Assembly (NCBI GenBank): GCA_016800925.1
Contig: JABCPU010000125.1
Span: forward strand, 1 to 64,000
Direction of reading: 5' to 3'
Source: Suillus spraguei
Taxonomy: Eukaryota > Basidiomycota > Agaricomycetes > Boletales > Suillaceae
DNA: 64,000 nucleotides
Below the pieces are notes generated by a model. It had not been told where the DNA came from. It did no database searches and saw only the letters and a list, made by a program, of their open reading frames with translations. Every line of letters begins with the position of its first letter. Position 1 is the first letter of the stretch. The translations under genes and the position numbers were made by a program. Shown in pieces: positions 13,501 through 25,020 of the stretch.

Positions 13501-14996
13501 AGCACAGAATATAAGCAGCTTTTATATCTATCGATGATCCACGCGCCCCTCCAACCGGAGCTCATCACAGAAGCGGTCGCAAAGTACTTCAGTCGGGTCA
13601 TGTTATCGCACAGGTGGGAACAGAAAGAGCCACTGCTGCACGACGTCCAGGACAAGATCGTGTACGATTTGGATCCTGTCGGAACTATGGTCAAGTTGCA
13701 GACATTCTGCAAAACTGCCCGTGATGCGGGGTATCGCTGGGCATGGAGCGATACCTGCTGCATCGATCAGAACAACAATGTCGAGCTCCAACGATCGGTG
13801 AACTCTATGTTTGTTTGGTATCGCCAGTCAGCTCTTACGATTATCTACTTGTCGGACGTCTTGCCTCGGCGAAGTCTGGTGCGCTGGCAAAAAGCGCTTG
13901 GAACACGCGAGGATGGACTATCCAGGAATTCTTGGCTCCCACAGTTATCCTGTTCTACCGAGCAGACTGGACACCATATCTTGACGATCACTCTCCTAAC
14001 CACAAGATGTCTTCCACCATCATGTATGAGCTACAGAGTTCAACAGGCATAGATGCATCGTCTCTTGTCACCTTCCGCCCGGGCATGAAAGGCGCGCGGG
14101 AGAAACTCCAGTGGGCCTCGAACCGCGTCACTACATTACAGGAAGACATCGCGTACTCATTATTTGGCATCTTCGGCATCCACCTGCCCGTCATCTACGG
14201 CGAGACGAAACAAAATGCGCTCGGGCGCCTCTTACAGGAGATTGTTGCCCGGTCGGGCGACATTAGTGCTCTGGACTGGATCGGGAAATCATCCCGGTTC
14301 AACAGCTGTCTCCCAGCTGACATTGCTTCGTATAAAGCCCCACCATGCATGTTGTCATTTTTATCCGAAGATGAGATGCAGATGTCTGTCTCCAGGCTGC
14401 AAAATGCTGCTGCCGTGGAGTCGGCTTTAACACTTTATACCCTCCTTGACAGTCTCAGCGCTCCTCGTTTCGCGAATTCCAGACTGCAACTGCCTTGCAT
14501 CGCATTTCCCATCACCGAAGTCAGACGGAGAGGCGGTCAAGATCAGGAGACATGTTTTACTTATTATGTCAAGGCAGACGGGCTCCAAGATCTTGTGATC
14601 ACCACAGAGGATAGGTTGATCCAATTCTCGCGAGCAAGGCCCATTCAGCAGACATTCCTGCTCGTCCGCCCGTGGAATCGTTATGACCCCGGGCTGCTTG
14701 ACTTTGAGGATGATAAATCCGTCAAAACAATGTCTATGCCCTGGTCCATGTCAGATCGCTCACCGAGCGGCTCTGTTGATGAATATGAATATGCGGAAAG
14801 TATTGATTCGGAGTTGCCCTCGCGGGCGTTACGGTTGATGGTTCGTCTCGGGCAGACTTTTGGCGCACTTTTACTAGCGCAGCAGCGTGGTGGGGAGTAC
14901 AAGAGGATCGCTTCGGATCACAATATTATGACACGGGTCAAGGATAGGACTACCGTTCATGGCATGATGGACATCAGGACGCTAGAGATATTGTAG
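10591..14996 (+). CDS. WD40-TPR-HET fusion protein (frame breaks present)
   Basis: The first exon (10591-11619) encodes a WD40 propeller of about seven repeats (SPDGKRLASGSHDKTVVIWD, SADNSIRIW, SASLDKTIRFW, TASDDKTLRLW). Introns near 11620, 11790, 12030, 12240, 12412, 12603 and 12834 lead through TPR segments (YESYANRSVV, SKGIALCGNGQLWDAMEAF, SNYEMAVALYSAAI, AQRYDEAIETF). The HET region follows (VMLSHRWEQKEPLL, WAWSDTCCIDQNNNVELQR, SAWNTRGWTIQEFLAP), and the frame ends at 14996. The fused family is widespread in Boletales; HET domains mediate non-self recognition and cell death. Frames break by about one base near 11982, 12103 and 13863. Homologous sequence continues on both sides of each, so the gene is either recently broken or mis-sequenced. 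It could instead be separate WD40 and TPR-HET genes. Confidence 0.8.
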
Positions 14997-16424
14997 CCGC
15001 ATGGATCTCGAAGAACATATATCTATATACGTACGACGACTACTATGATCCAACAAGTTGAGGTGTTGTCTGTTTATTTGTCCCTCCTAAGTAACCGACG
15101 ACTGTCCCCACCCCAGCACACGAGTCATCGATGCATCCTTGCAAATACTCATGTCAACTTCGCGCTGCGAATTCAAATGTTCAAGAACCTAAAGCTGCAA
15201 GATCCGTCACAGATTCTGACATTAGTGGGAAGAATTCCGTTGACAATATTGACACAGATGCCCTTCCCTGCAAGTTGAGTTAACCAATCAGTACCCAGCA
15301 GAGGACACATTTGAAGATAGCTGTTCCTTGTATACCGTCCAGTCTCGTCCAATTGATTTTATTTTATTCCGATGTAATATTCCAAGCACACGGCTAGGTT
15401 TAGACTGCTGAATTGGACCAATGGAAGGCTAGCTTGGGTCATTCCAGGTGCGCTGCTAGGCCATGATTGACATGTTTGCAAATCATATACGGCTGATCGT
15501 GGGCATCATGTGGTAGAGCTGAGGTTGCTCGTCTGACTTGAACAGCCCTTTGGTGCCTTTTTCCCAACGCAACGCCGTGGTGCGGAGTATGATAAGGCCG
15601 CACGCGTGGGGAACATGAATTGTGTTCATGGCACGAATGATGGATGCCAGGATATGATATTGTAGTCGCATGCGTTTCGAAGAATGGAGATATCGAATCC
15701 AACACGTTTTCATTCATACCTGGAACAATAACTCCAGGGATTTGCGCTATATTGTGCGCTGACTTACAACAGGAATGCAGACCATCACGATTGTATAATC
15801 GAATCGTTGCTGACTGGGAGAGCATCGCTGAGAAGACGGTGTCTATCCCCACCGCCGCAGTCATTTATTATGTGCATATCGGTCAGAGTGCGTCTTTATC
15901 ATTTTTAGTGGGTTTACTTAACTTCTACCCACAACGGAAGGTTATACTTTCAAAAATAGCACTGCAGCAATTGTGTGGACCGATGATCCTTCGCACCTTT
16001 TGACACCAAGCGACAATAGCGCGTATGCTCCGAGCTCTTGTCATCTGAGGCCGAGTTACCCATGGAGTGTCACCGGGAAGTATTTGTATTTTTACTAATC
16101 ATCACTCAGCATTTGATATCCTTTTGCGCCCATTGAGTCACTCAACGTGTGCCTGAGGACCAAGAATGGGCGGAGCTCGCTCATTGCAAATTTTCAAGTT
16201 GAACCGGAATGTATCGGATGAGTCTCGGGTTAGCGCTCTTCTTGTTGAAATTCACTGCAAAATCCCAGTGTCGAACGACAACGCCACAACCAGGAAGACT
16301 GTGACTCGGGAACTGCCGTCACCGTTTTCGCACAGAGGTGGACGCCCATGAAATTTGCAAGTGAAATTGCTGCTTCTGGTGCCACAACGCAATGCTTCCC
16401 GAGTTTGAAAGCTGGGTCAACAGT
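14997..16424. other. Gene-poor region, no recognised gene
   Basis: Several open frames of 60-140 codons occur on both strands (for example 15439-15864 minus and 15644-16003 plus). They overlap one another, lack known motifs and show no consistent splice pattern. Part of 16140-16424 reads as a coding-like fragment just before the GLE1 remnant, but I cannot assign it. Confidence 0.4.
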
Positions 16425-17365
16425 CGACCGGTCAAGTAGGGCAAGCAGCTCAAATCCCGCCATTCGCCGACAGATCCCACCAAAAATTGAGGAACTATGT
16501 AAACACACGACATCGACTCCGTTGTGCGAACAGTACCTTCATTTCCGCTATTAGTCCATCATATCGCATTAAAGTTTGCATTGTAGATATCAACACCGAC
16601 TTCGAATTATCAGTTGCTACACAATTTATCGTTTTTCCAAAAATAAAAACAAAGAATAACTTCCACTAGATGCCACTCTATCCTCGTTAGAAAACGCCAT
16701 CCACCTTCAAGCCGAAACAAAGTTCACCGCCGAAGAATGAAGCACTATACTTACCCCTGGCCATGTAGGCACGCTGGAGCCTGGAAGGCTTTCCGGAAAC
16801 CTTCTTCGCGGCGAAGCTTATGCTGCGGTCCGGTGGGTGGTTCGTGCCGTCAGTCGTTCCTTCCACGGATTCAGCCATTATTGCGTGGGACGGCCAGGAT
16901 AACGGACTAATACTTAATTGCCAGAGAGAACTTGTCAGACCCCGTCATGGGCGCGTCCAAGATGACTCGAATGCGTGTTTATTTTTTGATTCTTGCTGCG
17001 CCTGCGCCGTAGCTACTGGATGACGTGTGCCAGCTGCTGCATTTGTCAGAGAACGCGAGAATGATTGAGGATGGGAGACGAATGCAAACGGAAGTAACCG
17101 CGCGGGTCCTTCTGAAGGATGCGTTTCCTTTTTGCAATAGCATGCTTCTCAGGCTCTCACTCCTAAGCTCCGTAGCTGCACTTGAAGTTGGAGATCTGGA
17201 AGCGAAGTTCATTTGAGGTAATCAGTGGCCGAGTTGCTTTACGAGGACGCAGTATTAATGGTGGAGTTGTAGGGAAGCTGGTCGGTAGTTGAACCCCTGA
17301 GGAAAGGACGTGTACGCGTACAACTTCACATAGAACACATCATGGATGCCACGAGCTTGCGATGA
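16425..17365 (+). pseudogene. GLE1 pseudogene (C-terminal domain)
   Basis: This stretch parallels the second half of the GLE1 gene at 5975-6911. It has AIRRQIPPKIEEL, then GGWFVPS with the following VPSTDSA, a MRVYFLILAAPAP-like block near 16973, a SSVAALEVGDLEAKFI block before 17216 and the final TSLR end at 17365. In-frame stops, frame changes and missing pieces occur throughout, for example a TGA straight after EAKFI. The coiled-coil half is absent. It is a dead duplicate whose original neighbour was probably the RING gene, since both families are present twice in this window. Confidence 0.85.
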
Positions 17366-19339
17366 GGCTTTTAGAGATCCTTTCACTCGATCACCCATCT
17401 ATTCATTAACCATGTATGATATTTTGGAATTACATACATTCATGTACAGTAGCACATACATGATATTCTACAGCGCTAGTCATATGATGGATCGATGTCC
17501 TTGTGATTGAGATCATGACCCGGAAATGAAGCATGAGTGGGGTAAGATATTAAGTACGTAGTGATGCACGATGATGCTGCCCCACCTTGTGAAATTAGGC
17601 CGCACCTAGACCTGCGGATGAACATAAAGTTGACTTCAGCCTATCAATCTGCGATATACGCTCGCTAGGAGGGCTAAACAATGCCCCCGCACGGCGTTGG
17701 CGAAAGAGGTCAGCCTCGATATGAAACGTGTGAGCCGCCGATAAGTCGCCAGATCACCTTAGACGCGATGAATGATGTTCGTCCAGCTCTTTGCATCGTG
17801 TTTAGTTGACTTGAAGGAAAGTGTGAATTAGTAGAGGGACTTCTATACCTTAATCAGGAGCTATCAGAGACGTACTAATAGCAAACTCCGTGAGGCGCGA
17901 TCTTGCGTACGTTCATGAGCCCAGAATTAGTGTACGGTCAGCGATGCAGGACTGCACCGATGGCGCTTTGTCGAAAAAATCAGTCCACTGGATTCACCAG
18001 GCACTACAGAAGATTGCAGAGTATTGCAAGCGTTCCGGGCGATCAGCGTGCGGTACATATTTGCCTACAGATCCTCCGAAACGATATCGGATCAGTGTGC
18101 CTGGGTCCGAATCAGAGCTGTGCAACAACCAGATCTTGTGTTTCAAGGTATCTTCTTGACGACACCGGGCCGTGGAAGACGATCCGTCTTATGGCTATTG
18201 ACCAACGCAATGGCTCGTCTTGTATCCTGCCACAGCTCCACGATGAGATTGTGATAACTTTAAAACCGCTTCAGAAAATGACAGCATGGCCTAAGGCGTG
18301 TTCGAAGAAGAGCCTGCTATCCGAATCCGATAAGTAATCGATGGTCAGCAAGAAAGGAAAAGGAAAACATGTGTAGAGGGTTACTGCATCCTGCTTATAA
18401 TGAGTCAATTTTCGGCTTTTTGATGCTTTATTCTGACAAACCTGTGGATCCGGCGTGTCAAACGCGTAGTACCGAGAGGCATCTTCCGAATTCCGATAAC
18501 GGAGGATAATCTTGTGAGCAACTCGTGAGATAACCAGATGAGGGCGCCTTTGCTCTGCTGCTATCTAGCACTTTGGACGCTGTCTTGTTCCGTCCGAGGC
18601 CACCTCCTACGGCTGTTTTGTGGAACAATGCAAGCGCAGCCTGCGCAGCGAATGCAGCGGTATAACCAAGTGCGCCGCCTAATTAGGCAAAGCGACTTAA
18701 ACGCAACCGATGATAGGTCCGAATTATGCTTGGGCCTGGATACTGGAAAGCCGGCATCCGCGCTGCGGCGGAGGGAATATACATCAGTCATGCGTTGAGG
18801 CCTAGTCATGAGCGGGTGACTCCCGCCGTGGCGGGAACACGTGTTTCGCACACCAGCTATGTTATCATATGACCTGAAATGGGTAAGAGTGTGAGACATA
18901 AAAAGTTCCACTGGTATTTTTGCTGATACCTATGTGCTATTAACACAGAAATGCTGTTAGTTCCGTCAGCAAGATTCGTACGATAGCCTTGGCTGGCCTT
19001 CTAGTCGAGTCATGCTTTGAAAGCAGCCAGGACAAAGGGCGAAATACCCTAAGCCCTAACCCTAAATTAGAACTTGTACATTGCATTGCATAATAATAAT
19101 GGAAGAACCGAGAAATTTTCAGTATTATTCATCCAAATTTTGTGATTTGTGATCCCCCAAAGAACTACCCAGAACATGAGGGGCTCTGTAGAAAATGTCA
19201 TAGAACATACAGATGCGACTTATAGATAAAATGAACATATTATGAAGACAGCGTGTTACAAATGTGATTCTGGATGGCATAAGATAAATGATTTGTTTGG
19301 CAATCAAGCCATGCGTGCAGTGCATTGTTTGGCCACTTT
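17366..19339. other. Gene-poor region with telomere-like motif
   Basis: I see no recognisable gene. Short open frames at 17890-18337 and 18538-18798 have no motifs and no homologue known to me. A telomere-like run lies at 19046-19067. Confidence 0.4.
19046..19067. repeat. Interstitial telomere-like repeat
   Basis: CCCTAAGCCCTAACCCTAA contains three copies of the fungal telomere unit CCCTAA with one extra base. It is short, so chance or a protein-binding site is possible. It could also be a scar of end-joining repair. Confidence 0.45.
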
Positions 19340-19465
19340 TGGTGACTTGCCGTCATTCTGAGATTTTTCACTTCATGCTATTTATCCACCACCAGGTCAA
19401 GCGATACCCCTTGTCATTAGCTTTCTAACTAGCAAACCTGGCAAGGGTTTCATCGTCTTGACCTC
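19340..19465 (+). promoter_or_regulatory. Promoter of RING copy 2
   Basis: Matches the upstream region of RING copy 1. It contains CATGCTATTTATCCACCAC about 85-90 bases before the ATG, then TAGCTTTCT with ACTAGCAAACCTGGC. Conservation between the two copies outside the coding region suggests functional promoter elements or a recent duplication. Confidence 0.6.
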
Positions 19466-20935
19466 ATGCTCACGCTTAATCCTGGTTCGGTCTGCGATGT
19501 GTGCGCAGAAGAGTACGGTCCGCACTGTGTTCCTCACTCTATTCCGTGCGGTGAGCTCACAATCTTTTGATGATGTGGGAATTTTTTTTAACTCGAGTCA
19601 TAAATCTTTCTATCCCCCAGGACACGTCCTCTGCTCTAGTTGCTGCCATAAAATCGTAGAAAAGACATTGCCTCGTCTCCAGCCCGTCTGTCCATTCTGT
19701 AGAGATCATTTCACCAGCGAGGATGTGCGTTTGATCCGCATCGACTTTTCAGCAAGCGGATGGGCCACTACTCGACGGCGAGGTGGCCTCACTGAGGCTC
19801 TTGACATTGCTGACCGCTCCACGCCGCGACGGGAAGATCGCTTTCCCTTCGTTGAGCCGAGCTCCTCGCGTACCCGCGCAGAAGCTCGTAGGCTGGAGGA
19901 TAAAGTGGCCAAAGTAGCCGCTAAAAAATGCTCAGTGGAAGAGGTTTCGACTCTACACAACGAGCTACAAGACTGGTTAACTCATGACGAAAAATCTAAT
20001 GACCAGGTTTTTTTTTCGCTTTTCAATGTTTGCGGCTCCGCTAACTCGAGTACAGTTGAACTCTTCTTTATCCTTGAGTGCTGCGCTGCTCAGGGCGATT
20101 TTGATGAATCACTTCGCTCATTCGGAAGCTACGAAATTGGCAAAGGGAGTCGAGGCCGCCCTAAAAGGGAAGCTAGACGACGCGGAATTAACTGTTACCA
20201 AGCTAGAAGCCGATCTAAAGCAGTACGTAACCGAAATTCGATAATGTGTTTTGCTGGCTGACCACTCTTCTAGACAAGTACGTTATAGCTTGGGGAATGT
20301 TTTCCACGCCGCTCACCCTGTTTCTTTTGTTATAGCAAGCTCTCCATAACCAAAAAGTACAAGAATGCCAAGCTCTTCGAGCAGAGCTTAGCCGTTATAC
20401 TCTCAAGTCTGCTTCGTCTCAGGCTGCAGCATCGCCTGCCCGTCCCAGCACTGCTGCTCCGACTGGATTAAGCGAGCGGCGCCAATCAGTTTCTTCATCA
20501 GCGGCATCCACGTACAATGTACCAGCTATGCCATCCATGCTCTCGCGTTTTGCAGCTACTCATTCCCGAAGTACGTCCGCATCTGTGTCAGGAGGGTCAA
20601 GACCAACGACCCCCGCACGCATGATGGCACCATCAATAAGGTCTGAGACCCCAACGCAAGCATCCGTGCTATCGTCTCGCTTACGTGCTACGTCCCCAAT
20701 TCCCCCCTCAAGACCGCGGACTATTTCTGTCTCCGTGTCGTCGCCTCAAAAAATAACTCGTTCGCACTCCGATGAGCAGGAGAGGGAACGAGAACGGATT
20801 CACGAACGTTGGATGCCGTCACCAAACGTGGCATACAGCCCGCCGACAGGCAAAACTATCAACTATCCACCTTACTTTGGTTCGTCCCAAGCTCCCGGCC
20901 GTGCCCGCTCCTCGTTCTCAACAAACGCTGCTTAA
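19466..20935 (+). CDS. RING-finger protein, copy 2 (intact)
   Basis: ATG at 19466 gives MLTLNPGSVCDVCAEEY. The first intron splits the RING between PC and GHVLCSSCC, and CPFC closes a C3HC4 finger. The following exon runs to about 20005 with the LEDKVAKVAAKKCSVEEV helix. A second exon starts at LNSSLSLSAALL and forms a coiled coil (GKLDDAELTVTKLEADLKQ). A 4-nt micro-exon at 20274-20277 restores frame to the last exon (QALHNQKVQECQALRAEL), which is Ser/Pro-rich and ends in a single IHERWMPSPN unit and NAA-stop. It probably acts as an E3 ligase or scaffold; substrate unknown. Compared with copy 1 it lacks the repeat amplification and has no frameshift. It lies about 2.1 kb downstream of the GLE1 pseudogene, on the same strand. 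Confidence 0.8.
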
Positions 20936-22985
20936 AATCTTTTCTTTTGGATTTGTCGTTGCTTGGTTTCAGTTTAGCGGTCTTAGGACTACTACTCTAC
21001 TTGTCACATATTGCTATCTGTCGCCTAGTTGTCGTATCCGTCGGTCTGATCTCTTTCCGTTTCTCTCGCATCTTTCTCATCTGCATCTCATCATTCGCGC
21101 TGCTCCTTATACTAATACTTTATTTCTTTGTATCCATCCGTTTCGCTTTCTTGACACCATTGGCTTTGGCAGGATTTCTCAGCCATCCCCGTATTCGTTT
21201 CCTGTCACTTATTTCCTTTGAACATTTCATCCCTTAATAAGGAGCGCGTTCCATGTGCGTTTGATTGCACAGCACATACTTCCTGTAGCATTGGGTCGTT
21301 TCCTTTTTCCTGCTTTCACTGTCACTAGCGTTCCTTGCTCTCGGTTATCTCTTTTCAGCCCTCTCCATTCTCCGTCCCGTTTCCATTCCAGGTCATCATT
21401 GATTTCCCCTTGATTCCAGAACGTATCCGTTGAACCTGTATCGTTCCTCGCTGTCCCCCTTCCTCCCGTCTCGCTATCAGTTACTTACTTCTTACGATTA
21501 GTTCGCGGATTTTAGTTTCCGCGGACTCCTTTATGGATTTGATGATTCTCAGTAGTACATGACGTTTTACCTAGTAGTGAATGATAACTCCAGCGTTCTC
21601 ATTCACACTGCCGTTGTTGATTTCATACTGCAATTGCATATTGTCGCTGAATATTACCAAGTCTAATTGAATCGGATATGAAACTTGAAAAACTTCAGTC
21701 GTTTCAAACATCCAAGCGCTCTCCGCGGATTATTTCGAGGAGATAGTCACCTGCTTCAGTTCAACGTAAACTGGGGTAGTATAGCTCCAGGACAATAATC
21801 ACATGCTATTGCGGACCCCGCGTATCTCAGACTCTATTTACTTCACCATTGACAAACTTTACTTCGTTTGCTCCGTGAGCGCGTGACCTCCTGTGAGTTC
21901 AATGTTCTTTATGCTTATCATCCCGCGAATAGTACCACCTTCACAACTTCTACGCCGTTCCAGCGCGTGGTCATTTGTTTTCGAGCCATTTTCGAGTCCC
22001 TGAACTTTTTGCAGCGTGTAAAACACGCTGCCTTCCCAAACAGGCACAACGCCGATGGAACGAGGCTACGAGGCCTGCGCATCATCGGCCTAACTGCGCA
22101 TGGCCTTACACAAGGGCTATTATTCCTGCTGATTTCTCGTCGGATATTACGCGAGAGATTGTCATGCTAAGCCTAAATCAAAATGGACACCAGTGCAACG
22201 TTGCAAACACATGCGTTTTGCAGAAGGGAGGGTGACTCACCTTTGCTCACCGCAGGATACGATCCTTCTTTCTTTATTTCTTCCAGCGCTCTAAGCGTTA
22301 TCGTACTCCGCTCCGCCGCGTATCGTACGTGCGCAGCTGAGCAATGATAAATTCGGTTTGTGATGTGAAGCCCTAAAACGCGATTGCTGGATGGTGCGGA
22401 TGATAGGGGGGACCTTTTGATGCTTGACGTAAATTGACTGATACGATCAGTTCAGTGGCGAGTGATTCCTTTGCCTTTGGCTTTCCTTTCGGACTCGTTG
22501 ATCGTCGATCAGCCTGATTGCAATCGCACTGCGTCTAATGAACATATACAGGAGCCGTTGATGCTACTCGATCCTGTGAGTGATAGTGCTGTGGCGAAGC
22601 GTTCTTGCTGGAACAATTGAATCTTGAAACGAGTGACCGTCAATATCCCTAATTTGAGGAAGCGGCCATCTTCCTTCGATGGAGAGGCTAAGTCAAGCAA
22701 TCAATATCGTAAGTCGGCTTCTATCAGCTGCTGCGTATCGAATATATTCGGCCGTTGATAATACGATAGGGTATAGGCGTGCTCAATTGGGACATGTCCA
22801 AGTCGAAGTCGCCGTGCCGGCTGTATCGCAATCACCACCACCAGCCAGCTCATGCTATGAGTGGTAAATACCAACTGAATTGCCCAAGATATAATTTCAT
22901 AGTTTATTGATACAAATACTACAGAGCTGACCGAATACTATACATAAAAATGTTTAACGAGGGTGATTAGCGGGGACCTAACACG
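20936..22985. other. Long non-coding stretch after RING copy 2
   Basis: 20940-21540 is pyrimidine-rich (many TTTC and CTTC runs), as in a long 3' untranslated region. Its hydrophobic open frames are a by-product of that composition. From 21540 to 22985 there are only short frames without motifs. I call no gene. Confidence 0.45.
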
Positions 22986-23330
22986 GGGAGTGAACACGAT
23001 CAAAAGAAGCGCACAAAACCAATCGAGCCACACTTACGCTGCCCAGGTTCAACGCAGATGCAATCTTGCTGTATTCCTCCTTCGTGGGGGTTGCCGTGCC
23101 CTGGCAAACTGTGCATCGTTAGTCAGATTGAGTAATGGTTGTGTCTAAGCGTACTTTGAGACATGCGGGTTTGATCACTCTGAGTCCTCTGAGCGAGTTC
23201 CTGTGCGGTCAAACCTGATCGAGGGTCATAATGTTATTGTAGTAATCAACATGTACAAGGACATGCGCACCAGTCTTGTTGAGAGCGGCGGAGAAGGCCT
23301 GGCAGACGGGCATGGTGAATGAGTTGAGGT
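22986..23330 (-). other. Coding-like fragment, unrecognised
   Basis: On the minus strand a segment reads HIYLNSFTMPVCQAFSAALN (from about 23340). A second segment reads CQGTATPTKEEYSKIASALN (about 23040-23100). They are separated by a stretch that can be spliced out from a GTGCGC donor to a GATGCACAG acceptor with frame kept. The two look like exons of a small protein with one or two cysteines. I do not recognise the family. It may be a fragment. Confidence 0.3.
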
Positions 23331-23699
23331 AGATGTGGGGTGATTACAAGTTACAGGATAAGATACCCTGATATACTAGACGGGCTTATATACCGCACCG
23401 GTGACAGGTCAACTGATCAATCCGTAACGGACCATTTGCCACCGTATCAGCGATTTCAGGGGGTCGGGCGACCCTGCCGAGAAGATTATCTGATAAGGGT
23501 TGATATGTACGTGCTTTTCCACTCACAATTTGAAGTAACAGCAGACGTGTTTGGGAAAGAGATGGCAATAAGAGATATTTCATTCTGCTAGCTGCATTGA
23601 GCAGGGTCCAACTACACGTAAAATTCACGCAGTGTATCGCGATTTTCTGGTACATTTCTATAAACGTGCAGATGCGGCCTCGGCGCGAGCCGTGATACT

Positions 23700-24700
23700 A
23701 GGAGCAACTACTAGTACTAGTATAGGGTACTGAGGCCTGAGGCCTGAGGCGTTACCCGGATACACAGCCGCGGGCGCAGCGTGGGACGGATGGTACGAAT
23801 GGTGGTACCTCGGCTGGTTCCATCCTCACGAGTACGGGTCAGAAGATTTACTGAAGTCGGGTACCCGCAGATATCCCCGGGTAGTCAGCACCCCAAGCAG
23901 CGAATGATTTTTGGCCGAGCCAAACTCACTAAGGCTGTCTTCCGAACTTCCACCTACTGTTTAACTGTTAGGGTCTGTCGTCGCAAAGGTATAATCAGGT
24001 ACATCACTAACAGTGCTTTACTATGATGGTCACTAATTTGTCGTCACATCAGGGCCTAACAAAAGTTTACCTATCATTTCTAAGTTCTCGATGTTTTAAA
24101 CTCGATGTGCGTACCACGTAGTGACCGGTCATATTTGAATGTGCAATTTTCATACTACCTCTTGATCAATCGGATTCGTCTCGATGGTGTAAGGAAGTGT
24201 TTGATTTCACCGTCGGGTACGTCCTGGGCGCCTGGGCAACCACAGGGTCAGCCTAGCAGCTACACATTCCACCCTATCGAAAACGCACAGCATCTCCAAG
24301 CCCTGTTATACAGTCTCCTAAAAAAGCAACGAGCCAAAGCAGAAAAGTCTGACCTCGAGATTCGGGACGAGCGACAATGATATCATTAGTATGTTATTGT
24401 GCCATTATAATGCAGATTCTGCAAACCATAGACCCCATTTTCGAAATGACTCTGATTGATGATGGTCGTAGTTATTGTGTACTATCCATGTCTCTGCAAG
24501 TCGTCTACCATCCCTTACAACAATTTGTCACCCGTGGGTGACCCGTACCATCTGGATCGACCCACGGATCGACCCGCACCCACGATACTGGGACCCGCAC
24601 GAGTGTGGGTGAGCCTTCAGAATGCCCACAGATTGAGTACGGGTGCCACCCGGGACCCATGTCACACCAAAATTGAGATCATAGTACATACATCATGATA
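23700..24700. repeat. Possible non-autonomous element with GGGTACCC-rich ends
   Basis: Two clusters about 0.7 kb apart are rich in CGGGT/ACCCG words: 23751-23890 (GTTACCCGGATAC, TCGGGTACCCGCAG, CCCCGGGTAG) and 24528-24665 (CACCCGTGGGTGACCCGTACC, CGGGTGCCACCCGGGACCC). Between them is an unassigned coding-like stretch (24200-24380) ending EKSDLEIRDERQ-stop. Inverted clusters around a small insert would fit a MITE-like element, but I cannot define exact ends or a target-site duplication. Confidence 0.3.
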
Positions 24701-25020
24701 CGATTGATGAATAGCGTTAGCGGCTATTTCTTCTCATCTTCGAAGTTTCGCTGTGAATTTGGAGGAAGCTTGATGCTCATGCCACCATTCTATAGAATTT
24801 TTGATGTGAATAGCATGGCAGAGCAGTTAGAACTTGATTGTATAACTTTCATATAACAACCCTACGTACTAGCGGTGTCGTCACTACGAAGTTACATAAT
24901 TTGAAAGTACTAATGTTGTTATTTGTCCATATTTGCGCAGTTCCTCATAGCCGCAAAACCTTACTTCAGATTCCTCGACTCCAAGGCCCATATCGCTGAA
25001 TATACCTCAAGCCCATCAAA

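Noticed and set aside
15439..16003. Overlapping 119- and 141-codon frames on both strands
   Set aside because: They overlap each other, have no recognisable domain and sit in DNA without splice-site structure.
20772..21237. Hydrophobic open frames resembling a membrane protein
   Set aside because: They start inside the last RING exon in other frames and continue into pyrimidine-rich DNA, which encodes Phe/Leu/Ser by composition. No splice or family support.
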